Origin: Ectobius pallidus
Taxonomy: Eukaryota; Arthropoda; Insecta; Blattodea; Ectobiidae
Assembly: GCA_964059195.1 (NCBI GenBank)
Contig: CAXKWD010000007.1
Span: 63,407,500-63,471,499, forward strand
Direction of reading: 5' to 3'
DNA: 64,000 nt
This document shows, one piece after another, positions 33,300 to 45,129 of this stretch (the first letter of the stretch is position 1; each line of letters opens with the position of its first letter). The notes below the pieces were generated by a model. That model had not been told where the DNA came from. It did no database searches and worked only from the letters and a program-made list of their open reading frames with translations. Made by a program: the position numbers and the translations under genes.

Positions 33300-35035
33300 A
33301 AACAATTATGTGCAGAAAGTTAGAAGAGAAATTGGAAATACCAATAGAAATAACTTTGATAAATAGCCTATATAGAGGCAGTAGAACATAATGTACATGA
33401 CAATCAAGACAGGGCTTATAAGATTATAAAGGATTTAAATAATTTGGAAAAGGATAAAGTTTTAATAATTCCAATCCCAATCAATGAATAGGAAGACAAT
33501 TATACGCAATTATGGACGAGTAAAAAAAAGTTTAAAGTTGACTGGCAGAAAATGGCGAGAACGTGGACCCTATTACTAAAGAAGAATATACAGAAGTATT
33601 AAGCCAAATTAAGAACAAGAAATCTCCGGGAATAGACCAAATTAATGGAGAAATGATAAAATATGCACCACAAGCTTTACATGATAGATTATTGAGACTG
33701 TTTAATATGTGTTGGAGAAGGGGGAATATACCCGATGAATGAGGAGCAGCCATTGTCATACCTATCTATAAAAAAGGCTGTAAAGACGATAGTGCAATTA
33801 TAGAGGGATTATCTTATTAAATAGTTGCTATAAACTGTACGCAAGGATATTAACGAACCGAATAAAGAAAATAACCGAATGTCTTTTACTAGCAGCACAG
33901 AATGGTTTCCAAAAGGGAAGATCCTGCCCAGATTTTATATTCACAGCAGCACAGATAATTGAAAAAAGACAAGAGTTCATTTTACCATTTTATATTTTAT
34001 AGATTATGTAAAAGCCTTTAACAGGGTAAAAAGAGAAACCCTTTGGGACATATTAACGAGAAGAGGCTTTCCAAAACATGTTATTAGGGCTATTCAACGC
34101 TTATATGTAAATACTAACATAAAAATAAAATCTGGGGACAAAAATTCAAAACACGTAATTGAAATAAATCAGGGATTAAGACAAGGATGTCCTTTATCAC
34201 CACTCTTTCAACTTTTCACTCTTTTCACTCGACGATGTTGTCAGGAAATGGCAACTGGCTTTATATACCGTAATTTTAATAAATCCCCGTAGATACACTT
34301 ATATTTGCTGACGACAAAGCTATAATGACCTTCTCAGAGAATGAGTTACAAAGAGCCATTTTCAAATTAAGTAGGGTTGCAAATTATTATAACCTAAACA
34401 TTTCTCCAACAAAAACAAAAGTTATTGTCCAGTGTGGCAAAGAAATGAAAAGAACAAAAAGTGCTGATTGGAAAAACACTAGAAGAAGTCAAATATTTTA
34501 ATTATCTAGGTGTCTCCATACGACTTAATTGGGAAAAAGACATAAATAATAAACTACAAAGATTTCAATATATATGTGGCCCCCTGAAAAAAAACATTGG
34601 GAAAGAAAGTAAGGAATGATACACATTTAAAATTTTATTACTGGCTGTACCTACATTAATGTATGGTTCGGAAATATGGACTATGATTAAACAAATAGGC
34701 CTACTGAAAAAAATAGAAGCTGCAGAAAATAAATATCTACGATTTGTGGCAGGTTATACATTGATGGATAAAAAAAAGAAGTGAAGATATTCGTGATGAA
34801 TTGGAAATATATAGTCTTACAAATAAAATAGAAGAGTATAGGAGAAAATGGTATGAACATGTCTGTAGAATGGATCCCATTAGAATACCTTGGAAAAGTC
34901 TGAATTATCAACCGAGAAGTGGAAAAAGAGCCCAGGGACGTCCAAGAAAGAGATGGAAACAGCAACTGCAATAAATGGAGCCGGAACGAACCAACAAGGT
35001 TTAATCCCTGAACGAAGAAGAAGTTGCCGACCAAC
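33300..35035 (+). mobile_element. LINE-F, decayed RT element
   Basis: Plus-strand blocks in order, across many shifts: AYKIIKDLNNLEKDK (33415), ITKEEYTEVLSQIKNKKSPG and IDQINGEMIKYAPQAL (33571-33680), VIPIYKKGCKDD, NGFQKGRSCPDFIFTAAQII, FIDYVKAFNRVKRETLWDIL (33995-34050, catalytic Asp present), INQGLRQGCPLSPLF (34165), FADDKAIMTFSENELQ (34306), PTKTKVIVQCG, YLGVSIRLNWEKDI, then C-terminal WYEHVCRMDPIRIPWK and GRPRKRW. The 3' end is near GAACGAAGAAGAAG (35023). The LRQGCPLSP-type motif and the R-x-P-x-R-W tail set it apart from the CR1-like LINEs here. Confidence 0.75.
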
Positions 35036-35151
35036 GACAGAGAAGTGCATTAAAGGAACAAATTTGTGACACTCCAGTCTACTTATTTTTGTAGGTCGGA
35101 AGTAAAGTTGCGTAGCGTATTGGCCTTTTATTGTGCTTAAGACAGTATGAT

Positions 35152-35261
35152 ATGCCTAAACAGAAATTTTCAAAAATAAGGCTTTTCCGGCAGTGGATTG
35201 AGGAAGACCCCAATTTTACAACTGATGATCGAGTAATTCTTTGCCAAGCCTGTCAAAACAA
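35152..35261 (+). CDS. First exon of a BED-finger, hAT-derived protein (probable)
   Basis: ATG at 35152 begins MPKQKFSKIRLFRQWIEEDP, then FTTDDRVILCQAC, ending at a consensus donor GTATGT (35262). The short basic start, then a DDRVxLCxxC half-finger is how many hAT-derived BED-type zinc-finger proteins begin, where the second half (His pair) lies on the next exon. No second exon was recognised before 36139. It may be part of the hAT element whose right end is at 36139. Alternative: chance frame. Confidence 0.4.
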
Positions 35262-36292
35262 GTATGTTTAAGTAAACATAGCTATCTTTTATTTTATCTA
35301 AGTTCCAGACTTCTTCCTTCGGATTTCGAAATCGAAATACTTTTACTAACATGCATATGCGGTTTAAATGAAATTGACATTTTTCATGAATACATTTTTA
35401 TTTTTTAATTATAGTGTTCGTTCGTTGAATTACAGAATTTTCATTAAAGTACTATAAAAAGAAAGAATAATTGTATAATTAAAGGGTAAATATCTCAATT
35501 GTTTATGCAATTTTTCGAGTGCCGATGTAAGGAATAGTTACTTGTTTCTTTCTTGGGGGAAAAAAAACCTCGAATAACAGTGTCAAAATAATAATACAAT
35601 TTTTCGTGTTAATACTAGTTCTTTTATTAAGGCGGCTAAAATCTTTTGTTTAAAACCTAAAAAGGACTATTTCATGAAAATAAAAGGCTAAAATATCTTT
35701 TATAAAAGCCTAAAAATCCGGGCCATATATTACCATAAAATAAGCGCTAAATGGGCTTTACTCCAGCACCAGTCAACCAATTTGTTCCAAAAACAATAGG
35801 CTTCCTCCCATGGGCGTTATAAATGAAAAAGTCTTAATAGTCAGGGCACATTTTAATCAATAATGTTCAGAATTTTATGACTAGGCTTATTTCATGAAAA
35901 ATCAGTGTCTTCTAAAGCAATTTCATAATACAAAAAATAATAATGAACTTAGATTAATTCATATCCACGTTTGATCTCCAACTCTCCAAGTGCTTTATTA
36001 GGTTAGTCTAACATTAACAATTTAAATGCTTTATTCAAAAGAATATTTGGCTGAAATAAAGAATACACAAAAAAAAGTTGGATATTGCATTTTTCGATAA
36101 GGTGTGCCGGTCATTTTGTTTGAGAATCTGGTAACCCTGAGTTTATTTAAATTCTTTGTCGAATTACAATCAACTTACTGGACAAAATATGATGAACGGA
36201 CGCAGAGTTCTTGGAACGGATGTGCCGAGTATGCGCGCGCACAACGCCATTGTTTACATTGAACTGAATTCGATCTGAATCCAATCAGTTCC
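35262..36292. other. Repeat-rich spacer
   Basis: 35730-35830 is the second copy of the dispersed repeat at 27345-27530. 35640-35720 (AAGGCTAAAATATC, AAAAGCCTAAAAATCC) resembles 32905-33020 in wording (CTAAAAGGGGCTAA), perhaps subterminal parts of one element. No gene. Confidence 0.4.
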
Positions 36293-36634
36293 CAGGTTGA
36301 CCAGATGCTGAAAATAATATTGAGGACAAAATGAATGAAAATGGAGGACATTTCCTTAAAATGAGGACATACCGTTATAATTAAACATCTATCGTTCTTT
36401 GGTACTTGTGCAAGGAATCGAGTGAAAAATTATAATTACAAGAAAATAAATGAAAAAATTTTAGTTATGTATTACAGGATAAGCCTGTACTGTTTATTAA
36501 GTGTTTTTACATTAGGTCTAAATGGCATATTTCTTGCATAAAAGTCTTTGATGGTAAAAACCATAGCTAACAGTAAAACAAAGCATTGAATCAAAATGCC
36601 GAATATTCTGGAAATATTTAAAAGCCTGGTCTCT

Positions 36635-36638
<4 letters not shown>

Positions 36639-36671
<33 letters not shown>
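36639..36671. repeat. Poly(A) run of 33 bases
   Basis: An uninterrupted A run preceded by AGCCTGGTCTCTGTTT. It may be the tail of a retroposed sequence. Confidence 0.9.
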
Positions 36672-36674
<3 letters not shown>

Positions 36675-36699
36675 TGCGTGAAACGCCACGCGACAGAAG

Positions 36700-37270
36700 T
36701 AAAACCTTATTTAATTTTTTAATCTTTTCAATTTTTGATTATTGGATTTATTTCAATTTTGCATTAATGGACTTTTTAAATTTTGGATTTTGGACTTTTT
36801 AATTTTGGATCTTTGAATTTTTAATTTTGGATTTTTTAAATTTTCTATCTTTGAATTGTTAATTTTTTTATTTTTTAAATTTTTTATTTTTGGATTTTTA
36901 AATATTTAATTTTATTATTTATTAAATTTTGGAATTTTGGATGTTATAATTTTTAATTTAGTTTTTTAAACTTTGAAATTTGTATTTTTTTAATTTTAGA
37001 TTTTTAATTTTTTTAATTTTGGATTTTTGAATTTTTTAATTTGGGATCTTTGAATTTTTTAATTTTGGATTTTTTAAATTTTGATTCTTTGAATTTTTTA
37101 TTTTTTGGATTTTTTAATCTTGTATTTTAGTTTTTTAATTTTGGATTTTTAGGTTTTTTCGATTTTTTTATTTTTAAATTTTGGAATTTATTATTTATTA
37201 AATTTTGGATTTTTGGATGTTTAAATTTGTTTTTCTAAATTTTGGAAATTTGTATTTTTTAATTTTGGAT
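36700..37270. repeat. T-rich degenerate minisatellite
   Basis: About 570 bp built from imperfect copies of TTTTTAATTTTGGATTTTTGAA with unit length drifting between about 14 and 24 bp. Almost no C on the plus strand: strongly strand-asymmetric. No coding. Confidence 0.85.
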
Positions 37271-38000
37271 TTGCGCGGTAATGAACCTCCGGGTTCCATA
37301 AAATAGATAATATACCTTTAGATTGCTTAGGAATTGTCTATTGCCATTAAGGAAGTAATAGTCCAGTCAACGAAGGGGTTGTAGAGGACATGGAAGGGGG
37401 GAGAATTTTTTTCTTCAGGTATGTGTTGGGGGTAGTTAGGACGTAAACATACTAAAAGTCCCCACCCCTAGCCCTTCCGCTTCAGGGGTGGAAGGGGGTG
37501 GAAAAGGCACTTTTGGGGTTTTTTGTTTATAACTTGAAAAAGGTGAGTCCTAGTGAAATTCTTTTTTATATACTAAATTAAAGCTGATAAAATTTTCTAC
37601 AAGTTTGTTTATATGCATTGTTGTCGTATCTAAAACTTTTTCGAGATATAAGCTCTTGAAAATCGCCAATTTTCCGAAAACTTTATTTTACCTCATGTTT
37701 TTTGTTAAATTTCTCCTTCTAATTCCTCAGCCTTTCGTTTCACAGAAAAATCGTCAGGAAAATAGTTGTAGAGCATTAAATTTTATTTAAATGGGTATAT
37801 AGATATTTAATTTATCTTCAACAATACAAAAGTCATGGTAAATTGAAATTTTGGGGTAAATTTTGTGATTTTCAAGAAAATTTTACAGTTGTTACTTCCT
37901 AATTCAAGATATGTATATACATATAATTTATATACATATATATATATATACATATATACATACATATATATATATACACACACTATACATACTATATATA

Positions 38001-39254
38001 TTAACATATGTGTGTGTTTTAACACGCTGGATCCAAGAAACCGCTTTCATCTCTGTTGAGATAGGTCTAAATTCTACCAAAAGTTCGTAATGACAATTAG
38101 GAATGGGCAAATTATACAGTTCTAACAATCTTTAAATGGTTTAATTTCGAAAAAAAGAATACTAGAAAGAAATTCCAGATTTTAAAAGTATAAAATTTGA
38201 AAATCGTTGAAGAAGGTGATTGTATAGTAACGAACAGTAATACACAAAAATTGCATATATTAAACAAATAAATCAATGTGCATTTGCTACGAATATTAAA
38301 GAAATGCAGTATATTCAAGACACTAATGTTGTCCTTGCTCTCTTGGGACGAGAAAGTCCGGCTTCTGGCTGCATCTCCACAACTGAATGTAGCAGGAGCT
38401 GACAAGTGAGAATCTCCGTTATCTTCCATCACATTTTTAGGTAGATTTCGAAGAAAAATCTACCTATTGCAATGGATACCATGTCATGATTTTCGAAAAA
38501 TTCTTTCATATCTTTACGTTTCATGCTTCCCTAAGTACGAAACTACCGCCCGTCCCAAAAGAAATTGCGATATATATATATATATTTATATCTTTACACG
38601 ATAGCAGCCGTAATTTTGAAGATATTTGAACCAAATTTTAATATGTTATTTCTAGGCCCAATAGTTCGAACAAGTTCGTTAATGAGCAAAATTGGCCCAA
38701 GGGGGTGGTCGGGGAGGGGGTGGTCGGGGAGGGGGTTGAAATTTTAAAACATTTTTATCTCGGCCCCTATGAAGTATAGAGGGAAACTTTGTTTGAATAA
38801 ATTAGAGTACTCCCTATGGAGTTCACAGTGACACCAACGATTCGGAGGTTTCGGGGGTACGAGTGGGGGTGGGGGTGGGATGGAAATTCGAAATTTTTGA
38901 AACCACGTCTTATGGGGTATCATTGAAAAGCTCTTGATGAGTACTCTACAAATCAATAACTAGTTTCTCGATAGCTCTCATTTAAGGCGAGATTTGAATG
39001 TTTGAAAAAGAGCTCTTTCCTCTTTTTTGCAATTATTATTGCGGGTTTGTCATGCCAAGGCTAAAGAAGAAGAGTGCTACGCAGAGACGGTAAATTAAAC
39101 CGAAAGCACTTTGAAACAGTGGCGGATAGTGGGTGTAGGAACAGGGTGTTGCACTATTTTACGGTAATTATAATTCCTTTATTGCAACCAATGGCCATAG
39201 TATGATGAATAGAGCTCTGATGGAATATGTGGCAGGGGAAACAGAAGTACCCCG
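38001..39254. other. Interior of transposon copy 3, no clear gene
   Basis: 38702-38735 has GGGGTGGTCGGGGAG duplicated in tandem. The minus-strand frame 38432-38112 (starting MMEDNGDSHLSAPATF) is open for 106 codons in a position downstream of the nuclease gene and might be a 3' exon, but no motif supports it. Confidence 0.4.
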
Positions 39255-40362
39255 AGAAAACCTGCCCCGACCCCATTTTGTCCACCACAAATTCCACATG
39301 GATCCTCCCATTGCGTTCCCAACCCCATAACTCTGGGGGTAATTGGTTTCCTAACCAGAGCTACACTTAGTGGTATGTCCGAAAGGCGTGTTCTTTCGTT
39401 GCCCCCTCGCTTGGTGGAAGTGACGAGAGATCAGGTTTTACATTGGTCATCGATTTTAGAAATGAATGGTAACGAGGTGTTAAGGGAGCACTCCTTTGAT
39501 GGGGCGCCATACCATCTTAGCATGCACGTTCGTCCAATTGAACTTGTGAGGAGGAAGGGTTGTAAAATACTTCGGCTGCTCTGAGAATATCTCGGTGCTT
39601 TTGGTAGAGTTTGACAAAACCAAGTTTACTCTTTCGGAATGTTGCTGACGTTGAATAGCAGCCAGTAAAAGCATGCAGGAACAGAATTTGTTTCAGACCA
39701 AGCTACTGCATTTGGCGGGTGGAGTAAACATTGGTTACAACTTTTCCTCTCCCTGGTTTCATAAGTAAAATATTGTGATCGGGTGGGGTATTTGCAGTAA
39801 GTAGCAATGCGAGATCAACATCTTCCCCAATGACAGCCACATTAGTTGTTTCTCTAGTTGGTTGTTCAACAGCTGTACTTACAATCAGTATATCAGCATC
39901 GTCTGATGCTTGATGGGTTGCGATGCCATTTTCCTCAAGTTTAGACCTCAGTAGGTTGATCAGTCTGTCTTTATTGTGCGGATTGGAGAGGAACAGTTCT
40001 TCATTCACTGTAATTTCGGTGTCCAGATTGAAAATTGATGTCTCCCGACTTTCTCATTCGGTAGCGTCTTCCTTGTTCGGCCGCCTGCTTGGTGAGTTGC
40101 TGTATCCATCGAACACTACAGTGCATCTCCTCCCGGGGTAGTGGGTCTTGACGAATTTGACATATCCATCACAAATTGCGGAGACTGAGGATCCTTTTTG
40201 CCAGATTACTTTATGTATGAGAAATCCCCCATCAATAACTACATCAAAGTTTGGTAAATGTACGGTCTCGTCAGTTGATTCAAATAGTTTGTTGACTGCA
40301 GACTGCATGGTAGAAACGTGACTAGAGAGTGGGGAAGTTGATCTATATTGACTATATTCCAT
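39255..40362 (-). pseudogene. PIN/XPG-like nuclease of the TAGTCCAG transposon
   Basis: About 369 codons read in a single minus-strand frame with no indel but five stops: TGA 40054, TAG 39703, TAA 39517, TAA 39367, TAG 39361 (lowest + coordinate of each). Blocks in order: FDVVIDGGFLIHKVIW, TVVFDGYSNSPSRRP, LFLSNPHNKDRLINLL, DDADILIVSTAV, VAVIGEDVDLALLLTA, ILFLHAFTGCYSTSA (GCDTTSA in relatives), DLSSLPPSEGATKEHAFRTY, WLGNQLPPELWGWER. The spaced acidic residues (IDGG, FDGY, DADILI, GEDVD) are the metal-binding pattern of PIN/FEN/XPG nucleases; the FLHAFxGCD and WGW blocks mark a metazoan multi-copy family. The start ATG at 40362 follows an acceptor-like CTGCAG. Upstream exons, including any transposase proper, are not identified. 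Confidence 0.72.
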
Positions 40363-41329
40363 AAATAATTTTAAAATAGCTAATTATTACTGCAGGAAAA
40401 CAAGACTGCATGGAGGATGTATCATAGGCTATATGTAAAAAGTGGTATTTTTTACAAACCTTTAGAGGCGATAAACAATATGTCTATAGAAATGATTATA
40501 GAAGTGACTGGTGTCCTCTTAATAGAAAAAAAACATAATGGTTGTATCCAATGCTTTTTTTCTCACTAAAAAGGTGGGGGTACTCACAGAAATTTTTTAA
40601 CTGAATCTCACGGGAGCTCCCACACTTCTCCCAGACGCCATTTTTCTGAGTTAATGTCGAACAATCGGGCCTATCATGGCCAGAAATGTTTCTCCTCTGA
40701 ATTGCAGTAAAATTACCGGTACTTGCGACGTACTCTTCAGATTCAGTTTATTCACAGTTGGCAGGTTTATGAGATACTTCAAAAACATCGTCATGATTTC
40801 TTTTATTACGCACCGGTACAAAATAATGACTTATTTTACTCATTTCACTTCCCTACTTGTGAACAACGTGCACCCCTTGTTCCTATAACCGTACTAAACA
40901 ATTATGAATTCACTTGACTGTGAGACATAAACCAAGGATTTTCTTTTCAAATTATATGTAAGCAACGAATGCACTTAAATTTAAACGTGCACTAATCCCT
41001 GATTAACTACGGTGGTTAGCTACTTATTACTTGTTTGTTGCTACGTTAGCATTAACTGCACTTGGTATACCGTTAGAATGGCCTTGACCACAGGAGCAGT
41101 TTGCTAAGGCCTGGAAAACCCACCCCAACCCTCTTGCAGTACAGTAGCCACGGCAATTTACAGAAACTATCATGTGCTTGTATGTAGGCTATTATGTATG
41201 CAGAAATCTAACAAAACCAACAAACAAGCTTCATTTTAAACAAAACATAATTTTATGGGAATTGTGATAGAAATATTCTGAGTAATATTAAAAATTTATT
41301 TTTAAAAAAGGTGCCGGTACTGCGTACCG
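40363..41329. other. Interior of transposon copy 3, between nuclease gene and LINE-G
   Basis: 40600-40665 on the minus strand has MASGRSVGAPVRFS and then a stop, possibly an old first exon. 41310-41335 carries tandem TGCGTACCGT. Nothing firm. Confidence 0.35.
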
Positions 41330-43986
41330 TTGCGTACCGTCACAAAAAAAAGCACTGCGCTTGTATCATTGTACAGACCCGGCACTGAATGTGGGGAGTG
41401 GGACATATTTTTCTCTAGGCTTAGTTCTATATTAGAGTTTTTAAGTAAACAACAGGCAAAGATCTTAGTGTGTGGTGATTTTAATATAGATTTTAAACTG
41501 GCTGATGGTGCGAGAGTTAAAGACCTAAAAAATTTATTTACGTCATTTGGTATGGGAGCATGTAATAATGCAATAACTAGGCCTAATGCAACTCATGAGG
41601 GAGGTACATGTATTGACAATATGATCACCAATTTAGATATAAACTCAACTGAATGTAATGTTATAAAATCATGGGTATCAGATCACTGGGCTCTTAGGCT
41701 ATCATACAAATCTAAAAGCAGGACAAAAGCAAATCAATCTGTTAAAAATAAGGTAATACGCAGAATGAAAGTGAAAAATTTTTTAATCTTCTCAGAACTT
41801 TTAAGTAATATAGATTGGCACCGTTTGTACATTTCACCTACTGCGTGTTCTAAAACCCAAATATTAATTGAAACACTGAATTCAATTATAAATTTAGCTT
41901 TTCCTTACATTAGACTTAAAAACAAGACTACATTACCTAGAAGGAATAAGGTAGTTAGTCCGGAAATAAATTACATCAGGGAATTGTGCGACTGGTCTTA
42001 TCATATTTATCAAACAACAAGAAGTGACTCTGCAAAAAAATTATACATCAGATATAAGAAACAATTCAGAACATTAATTAAACAGACTAGGCGCTTAGAA
42101 AATGATAACTTAATTAATTCATCAAGTAATAAAAGTAAGGCCATGTGGGATGTAATCAAAAAAGAATGTAATACTGTACTTAAGCAAGAACAGACTCAGA
42201 ATAATCTCTCACCAGACCAATTCAGTAACTTTTTCATAGACAAAACAAATGAACTTATTCTTGCAGTAGCTTCTAAGAATTGTACCAAAACTGCATTGGA
42301 GTACATAGAATCTAGAGTAAAACCAAGTTGTTCATTAAAATTTAAATTAGTAAGTAATTGTGAGGTAGAAAAAGTAATTAGAAATCTAAAAGCTAGTAGA
42401 TGTACTGATTTTTATGGTCTGAACGCGTTAATTTTTAAACTAGGTAAAGAATCTTTGATGGGAGTCTTAACCAATATAATAAACAGTTGTATTATATAAT
42501 CAGTTTTTCCTGATGCTTTAAAGCTTGTCAAGGTAATTCCAATATATAAGAAGGGAAGTAAATCAGACTGCAACAGTTATAGGCCTATATCCTTAGTTCC
42601 CATCATATCTAAAGTGTTTGAAAAATTGTTAAACATCAATTAATTGATTATTTTGAAAAAAATAATCTATTTAGCAACTGCCAATATGGGTATCGTTTAG
42701 GAATGGGGACAATCAAAGCAGCTGTGTCCCTGTATACAAACTTGTTGAACTCACTTGAGTCTAAAAATATAACAAGGGCTAAATTATTTGATCTATCGAA
42801 AGCATTTGATACTGTATCCCATAAAATACTGTTAAAAAAATTAGAATTCTATGGTCTGGAAAAAAGTGCTGTTTTACTTTTAAGCTCTTACTTAACAGGG
42901 AGGTTTCAGAAGGTTAATGTTAATGACATAGAGTCCGATTATTTACATGTTCTTAATGGAGTACCACAAGGGTCTATTCTGGGGCCTATTTTATTCATCA
43001 TCTACATTAATGATTTACCCAATATATTATGGCCATCAGCCAAGGGGTAAGTTACTTATTCGCGGATGATTTCGCAATATGTATCAGTGAGCCAATAGAA
43101 AGAGATTTGAGTAACACAGTTTTAATGGTTGAAGATTGGTGTAGTGCCAATCTCTTGTGTCTAAATATGGATAAAATTCAGGAGCTCAGGATCTCCTTAA
43201 ATGTTAAAAATCATAACAACGATGTTGTAAATTTTCTGGGTTTTAAGGTGGACTCCAGGTTGAACTGGCATAGTCATATGGATAATATAGCTTACAAACT
43301 GAGTAGAGGAATTTTTATGCTGAGAAAATTAAGATCCTGCGTTAGTCTTGATGTTTTGAAACTGGTGTATTTTGCACATGTTCACAGTCACCTATCATAT
43401 GGGACTTTGTTATGGGGGGATCAAACTTACAGTTTAAAATTGTTCAGATTGCAAAAAAGGGCAATTAGGTTGATGTGTGGCTTATCATTAAATGGTCACT
43501 GTAGAAATAGTTTTAGGAATATTCAAATTATGACTCTGCCAGGGCTATTTGTTTTTCAGTGCTTATTGTATATAAAAGAAAATTATAATTATCATCTAGA
43601 ACATGGTATGTGTCATAACTATAACACAAGAGGTAAACACAATATAATCACAACTCATTGTAATTATGTTAAAACTCAAAACAGTTTCAAAAATGTATCG
43701 ATTAGGATGTTCAATTCTCTACCTAACAACATGAGAAGGCTACCGATCCATAATTTTAAATTGGCCATTAAAAAGTTTATACGGTATTAAATAACCCTAT
43801 GTACAGTGTTAATGAATTTTATGATTTTATTAGTGACGAATCTTAAGCTGATGAAGTGCTGATGTATGTTGGAAAGTTTTATATTTCATCTATAATACTA
43901 TATATAACCTGTATGGACATTTGTAATGCTCCTGATGAACTCAGGACTTTTCTGCAAATAAAGAAGATTTGATTTGATTTGATTTG
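41330..43986 (+). mobile_element. LINE-G, 5'-truncated CR1-like LINE inserted in transposon copy 3
   Basis: ORF2 starts inside the endonuclease: LVSLYRPGTE, ILVCGDFNIDF, ITRPN, GGTCIDNMIT, SDHWAL; then IPIYKKGSKSDCNSYRPISL, LFDLSKAFDTVSHK, GVPQGSILGPILFIIYINDL, YLFADDFAI (catalytic residues intact), FLGFKVDSRLNW, SYGTLLWG. Lesions: TAA at 42497-42499, a frameshift near 42640 and one near 43025. ORF2 ends at 43790. The 3' UTR ends with a (GATTT)n tail (AAGATTTGATTTGATTTG, about 43966-43986), a CR1-group feature. It is the closest relative of LINE-A and LINE-H in this window by motif wording. Confidence 0.88.
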
Positions 43987-45129
43987 TTGGTTTTTCTCAT
44001 ACCACCTTCATTGAAGAGGGCTAAGGGAAATGGAGCCAATTCGTATCGTACATAATCCTTCAAGTTTTCATCACTTTTTTTGCTAATGGAAATCCTTTGG
44101 AAAAGTAGGAAAAGGTCTATTGAAACATTTTCGTCATGGATATTGATGGATGAAGTAACAGAGGAAATTGGGAGTGCCTTGTCTTTGCATGACAACTTGA
44201 TATCTTATAAAAGCTGATTTTGAGTGGATCCAGATAAGTTAAGTTTTATGTTAAGGGTTAAGGCGGAACTTTATTAAAATATATCATATGTATATATATG
44301 TATACGTATGTATATATGTTTATATATATATCTGTATCTGTTGAATTGGGAAATAACAATTGTGCAATTTTCTTGAGAAATCACAAAATTGTCCCCAGAA
44401 CTTCAAATTACCGTACCTTTTGTCTTGTTGAAGATACATTAAATATCTATATACGTATTTAAAGACAATGTAATGCTCTACAACTCTTTTCCTGACAACT
44501 TTGCTGTAAACCGAAAGGCTGAGGAGTTAGAGAGACAAATTTAACAAAAAACATGAGGTAAATTTAAATTTTCGGAAAATCGGCGATATTCAAGAGCTTG
44601 TATCTCGAAAACAGTTTTAGATACGACAACAATGCATATAAATAGGGAATTTCATCAGCTTTAATTTAGTATATAAATAGATTTTCACTATGACTCACCT
44701 TTTTCAAGTTATAAGCAAAAAACCCCCAAAAAAGTGCCTTTTCCACCCCCTTCCACCCCTGAAGCGGAAGGGCTAGGGGTGGGAACTTTTAGTATGTTTA
44801 CCTCCTAACTACCCCCAACACATTCCTGAAGAAAAAAATTATCCCCCCTTCCATCTCCTCTACACGCCCCTTTTTGGCATTCATTGACTGGACTATAAGG
44901 TCTGAAAAATTTCCTTTGATTACTCCTAATCATTGAGTTGATTGTTTCCTGTGCAGTCCGCACCGAAACAAGTCGGATTTAGTGTGACTGATTGTGACTG
45001 ATTTCGTGACGGTTTTAGTGTGACTGATTTTCGCGATTTACCCTCTACCGCCACTAAAGAAATTTTACTTCAAAAGGAGGACATGTAGGCCTACTTCAAA
45101 TGGCGGACGCTCGTCACCCTGTCCGTTCC

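Larger units (their letters stand above)
32208..36139. mobile_element. Possible old hAT element with inserts
   Basis: The left end CAGGGTCACCAGACGTCC (32208) and the inverse of the right end CAGGGTTACCAGATTCTC (36139) agree at 12 of the first 13 bases, a hAT-type terminus. The flanking 8-mers AGTCTGTG and AGTTTATT agree at only 5 of 8, so the pairing is uncertain and the two ends could come from different copies. Inside lie LINE-F and a BED-like exon. Confidence 0.3.
37359..44895. mobile_element. TAGTCCAG-family transposon copy 3, 7537 bp, TSD TAA, carrying a PIN/XPG-like gene
   Basis: The left end TAGTCCAGTCAACGAAGG (37359) and the right end, inverse of TAGTCCAGTCAATGAATG (44895), are flanked by TAA (37356-37358, 44896-44898). 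The terminal inverted repeats run about 620-640 bp (37359-about 38000 and about 44285-44895), including the G-rich module (AAACATACTAAAAGT followed by CCCACCCCTAGCCCTTCCGC) and TA-rich microsatellites at the inner edges (37925-37985, 44285-44335). Inside are the minus-strand nuclease pseudogene (39255-40362) and LINE-G (41330-43986). Without LINE-G the element is about 4.9 kb. The TSD length plus an XPG-like gene suggests Academ; that is inference. Confidence 0.75.
36293..45121. mobile_element. Probable hAT remnant enclosing the 7.5-kb transposon
   Basis: The left end CAGGTTGACCAGATGC (36293) and the inverse of the right end CAGGGTGACGAGCGTC (45121) are related hAT-type termini, and both subterminal regions carry GGAGGACAT. 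The flanking 8-mers are TCAGTTCC (36285-36292) and TCCGTTCC (45122-45129), 7 of 8 identical. If correct, a hAT of about 1.3 kb was later split by the TAGTCCAG element at 37359-44895. Confidence 0.4.

Noticed and set aside
36639..37270. CRISPR array
   Set aside because: The repeats are degenerate, T-rich and without unique spacers; the host is clearly eukaryotic.
38112..38432. 106-codon minus-strand frame as nuclease 3' exon
   Set aside because: Position is suggestive, but there are no Cys-rich or other family motifs; kept only as a remark.
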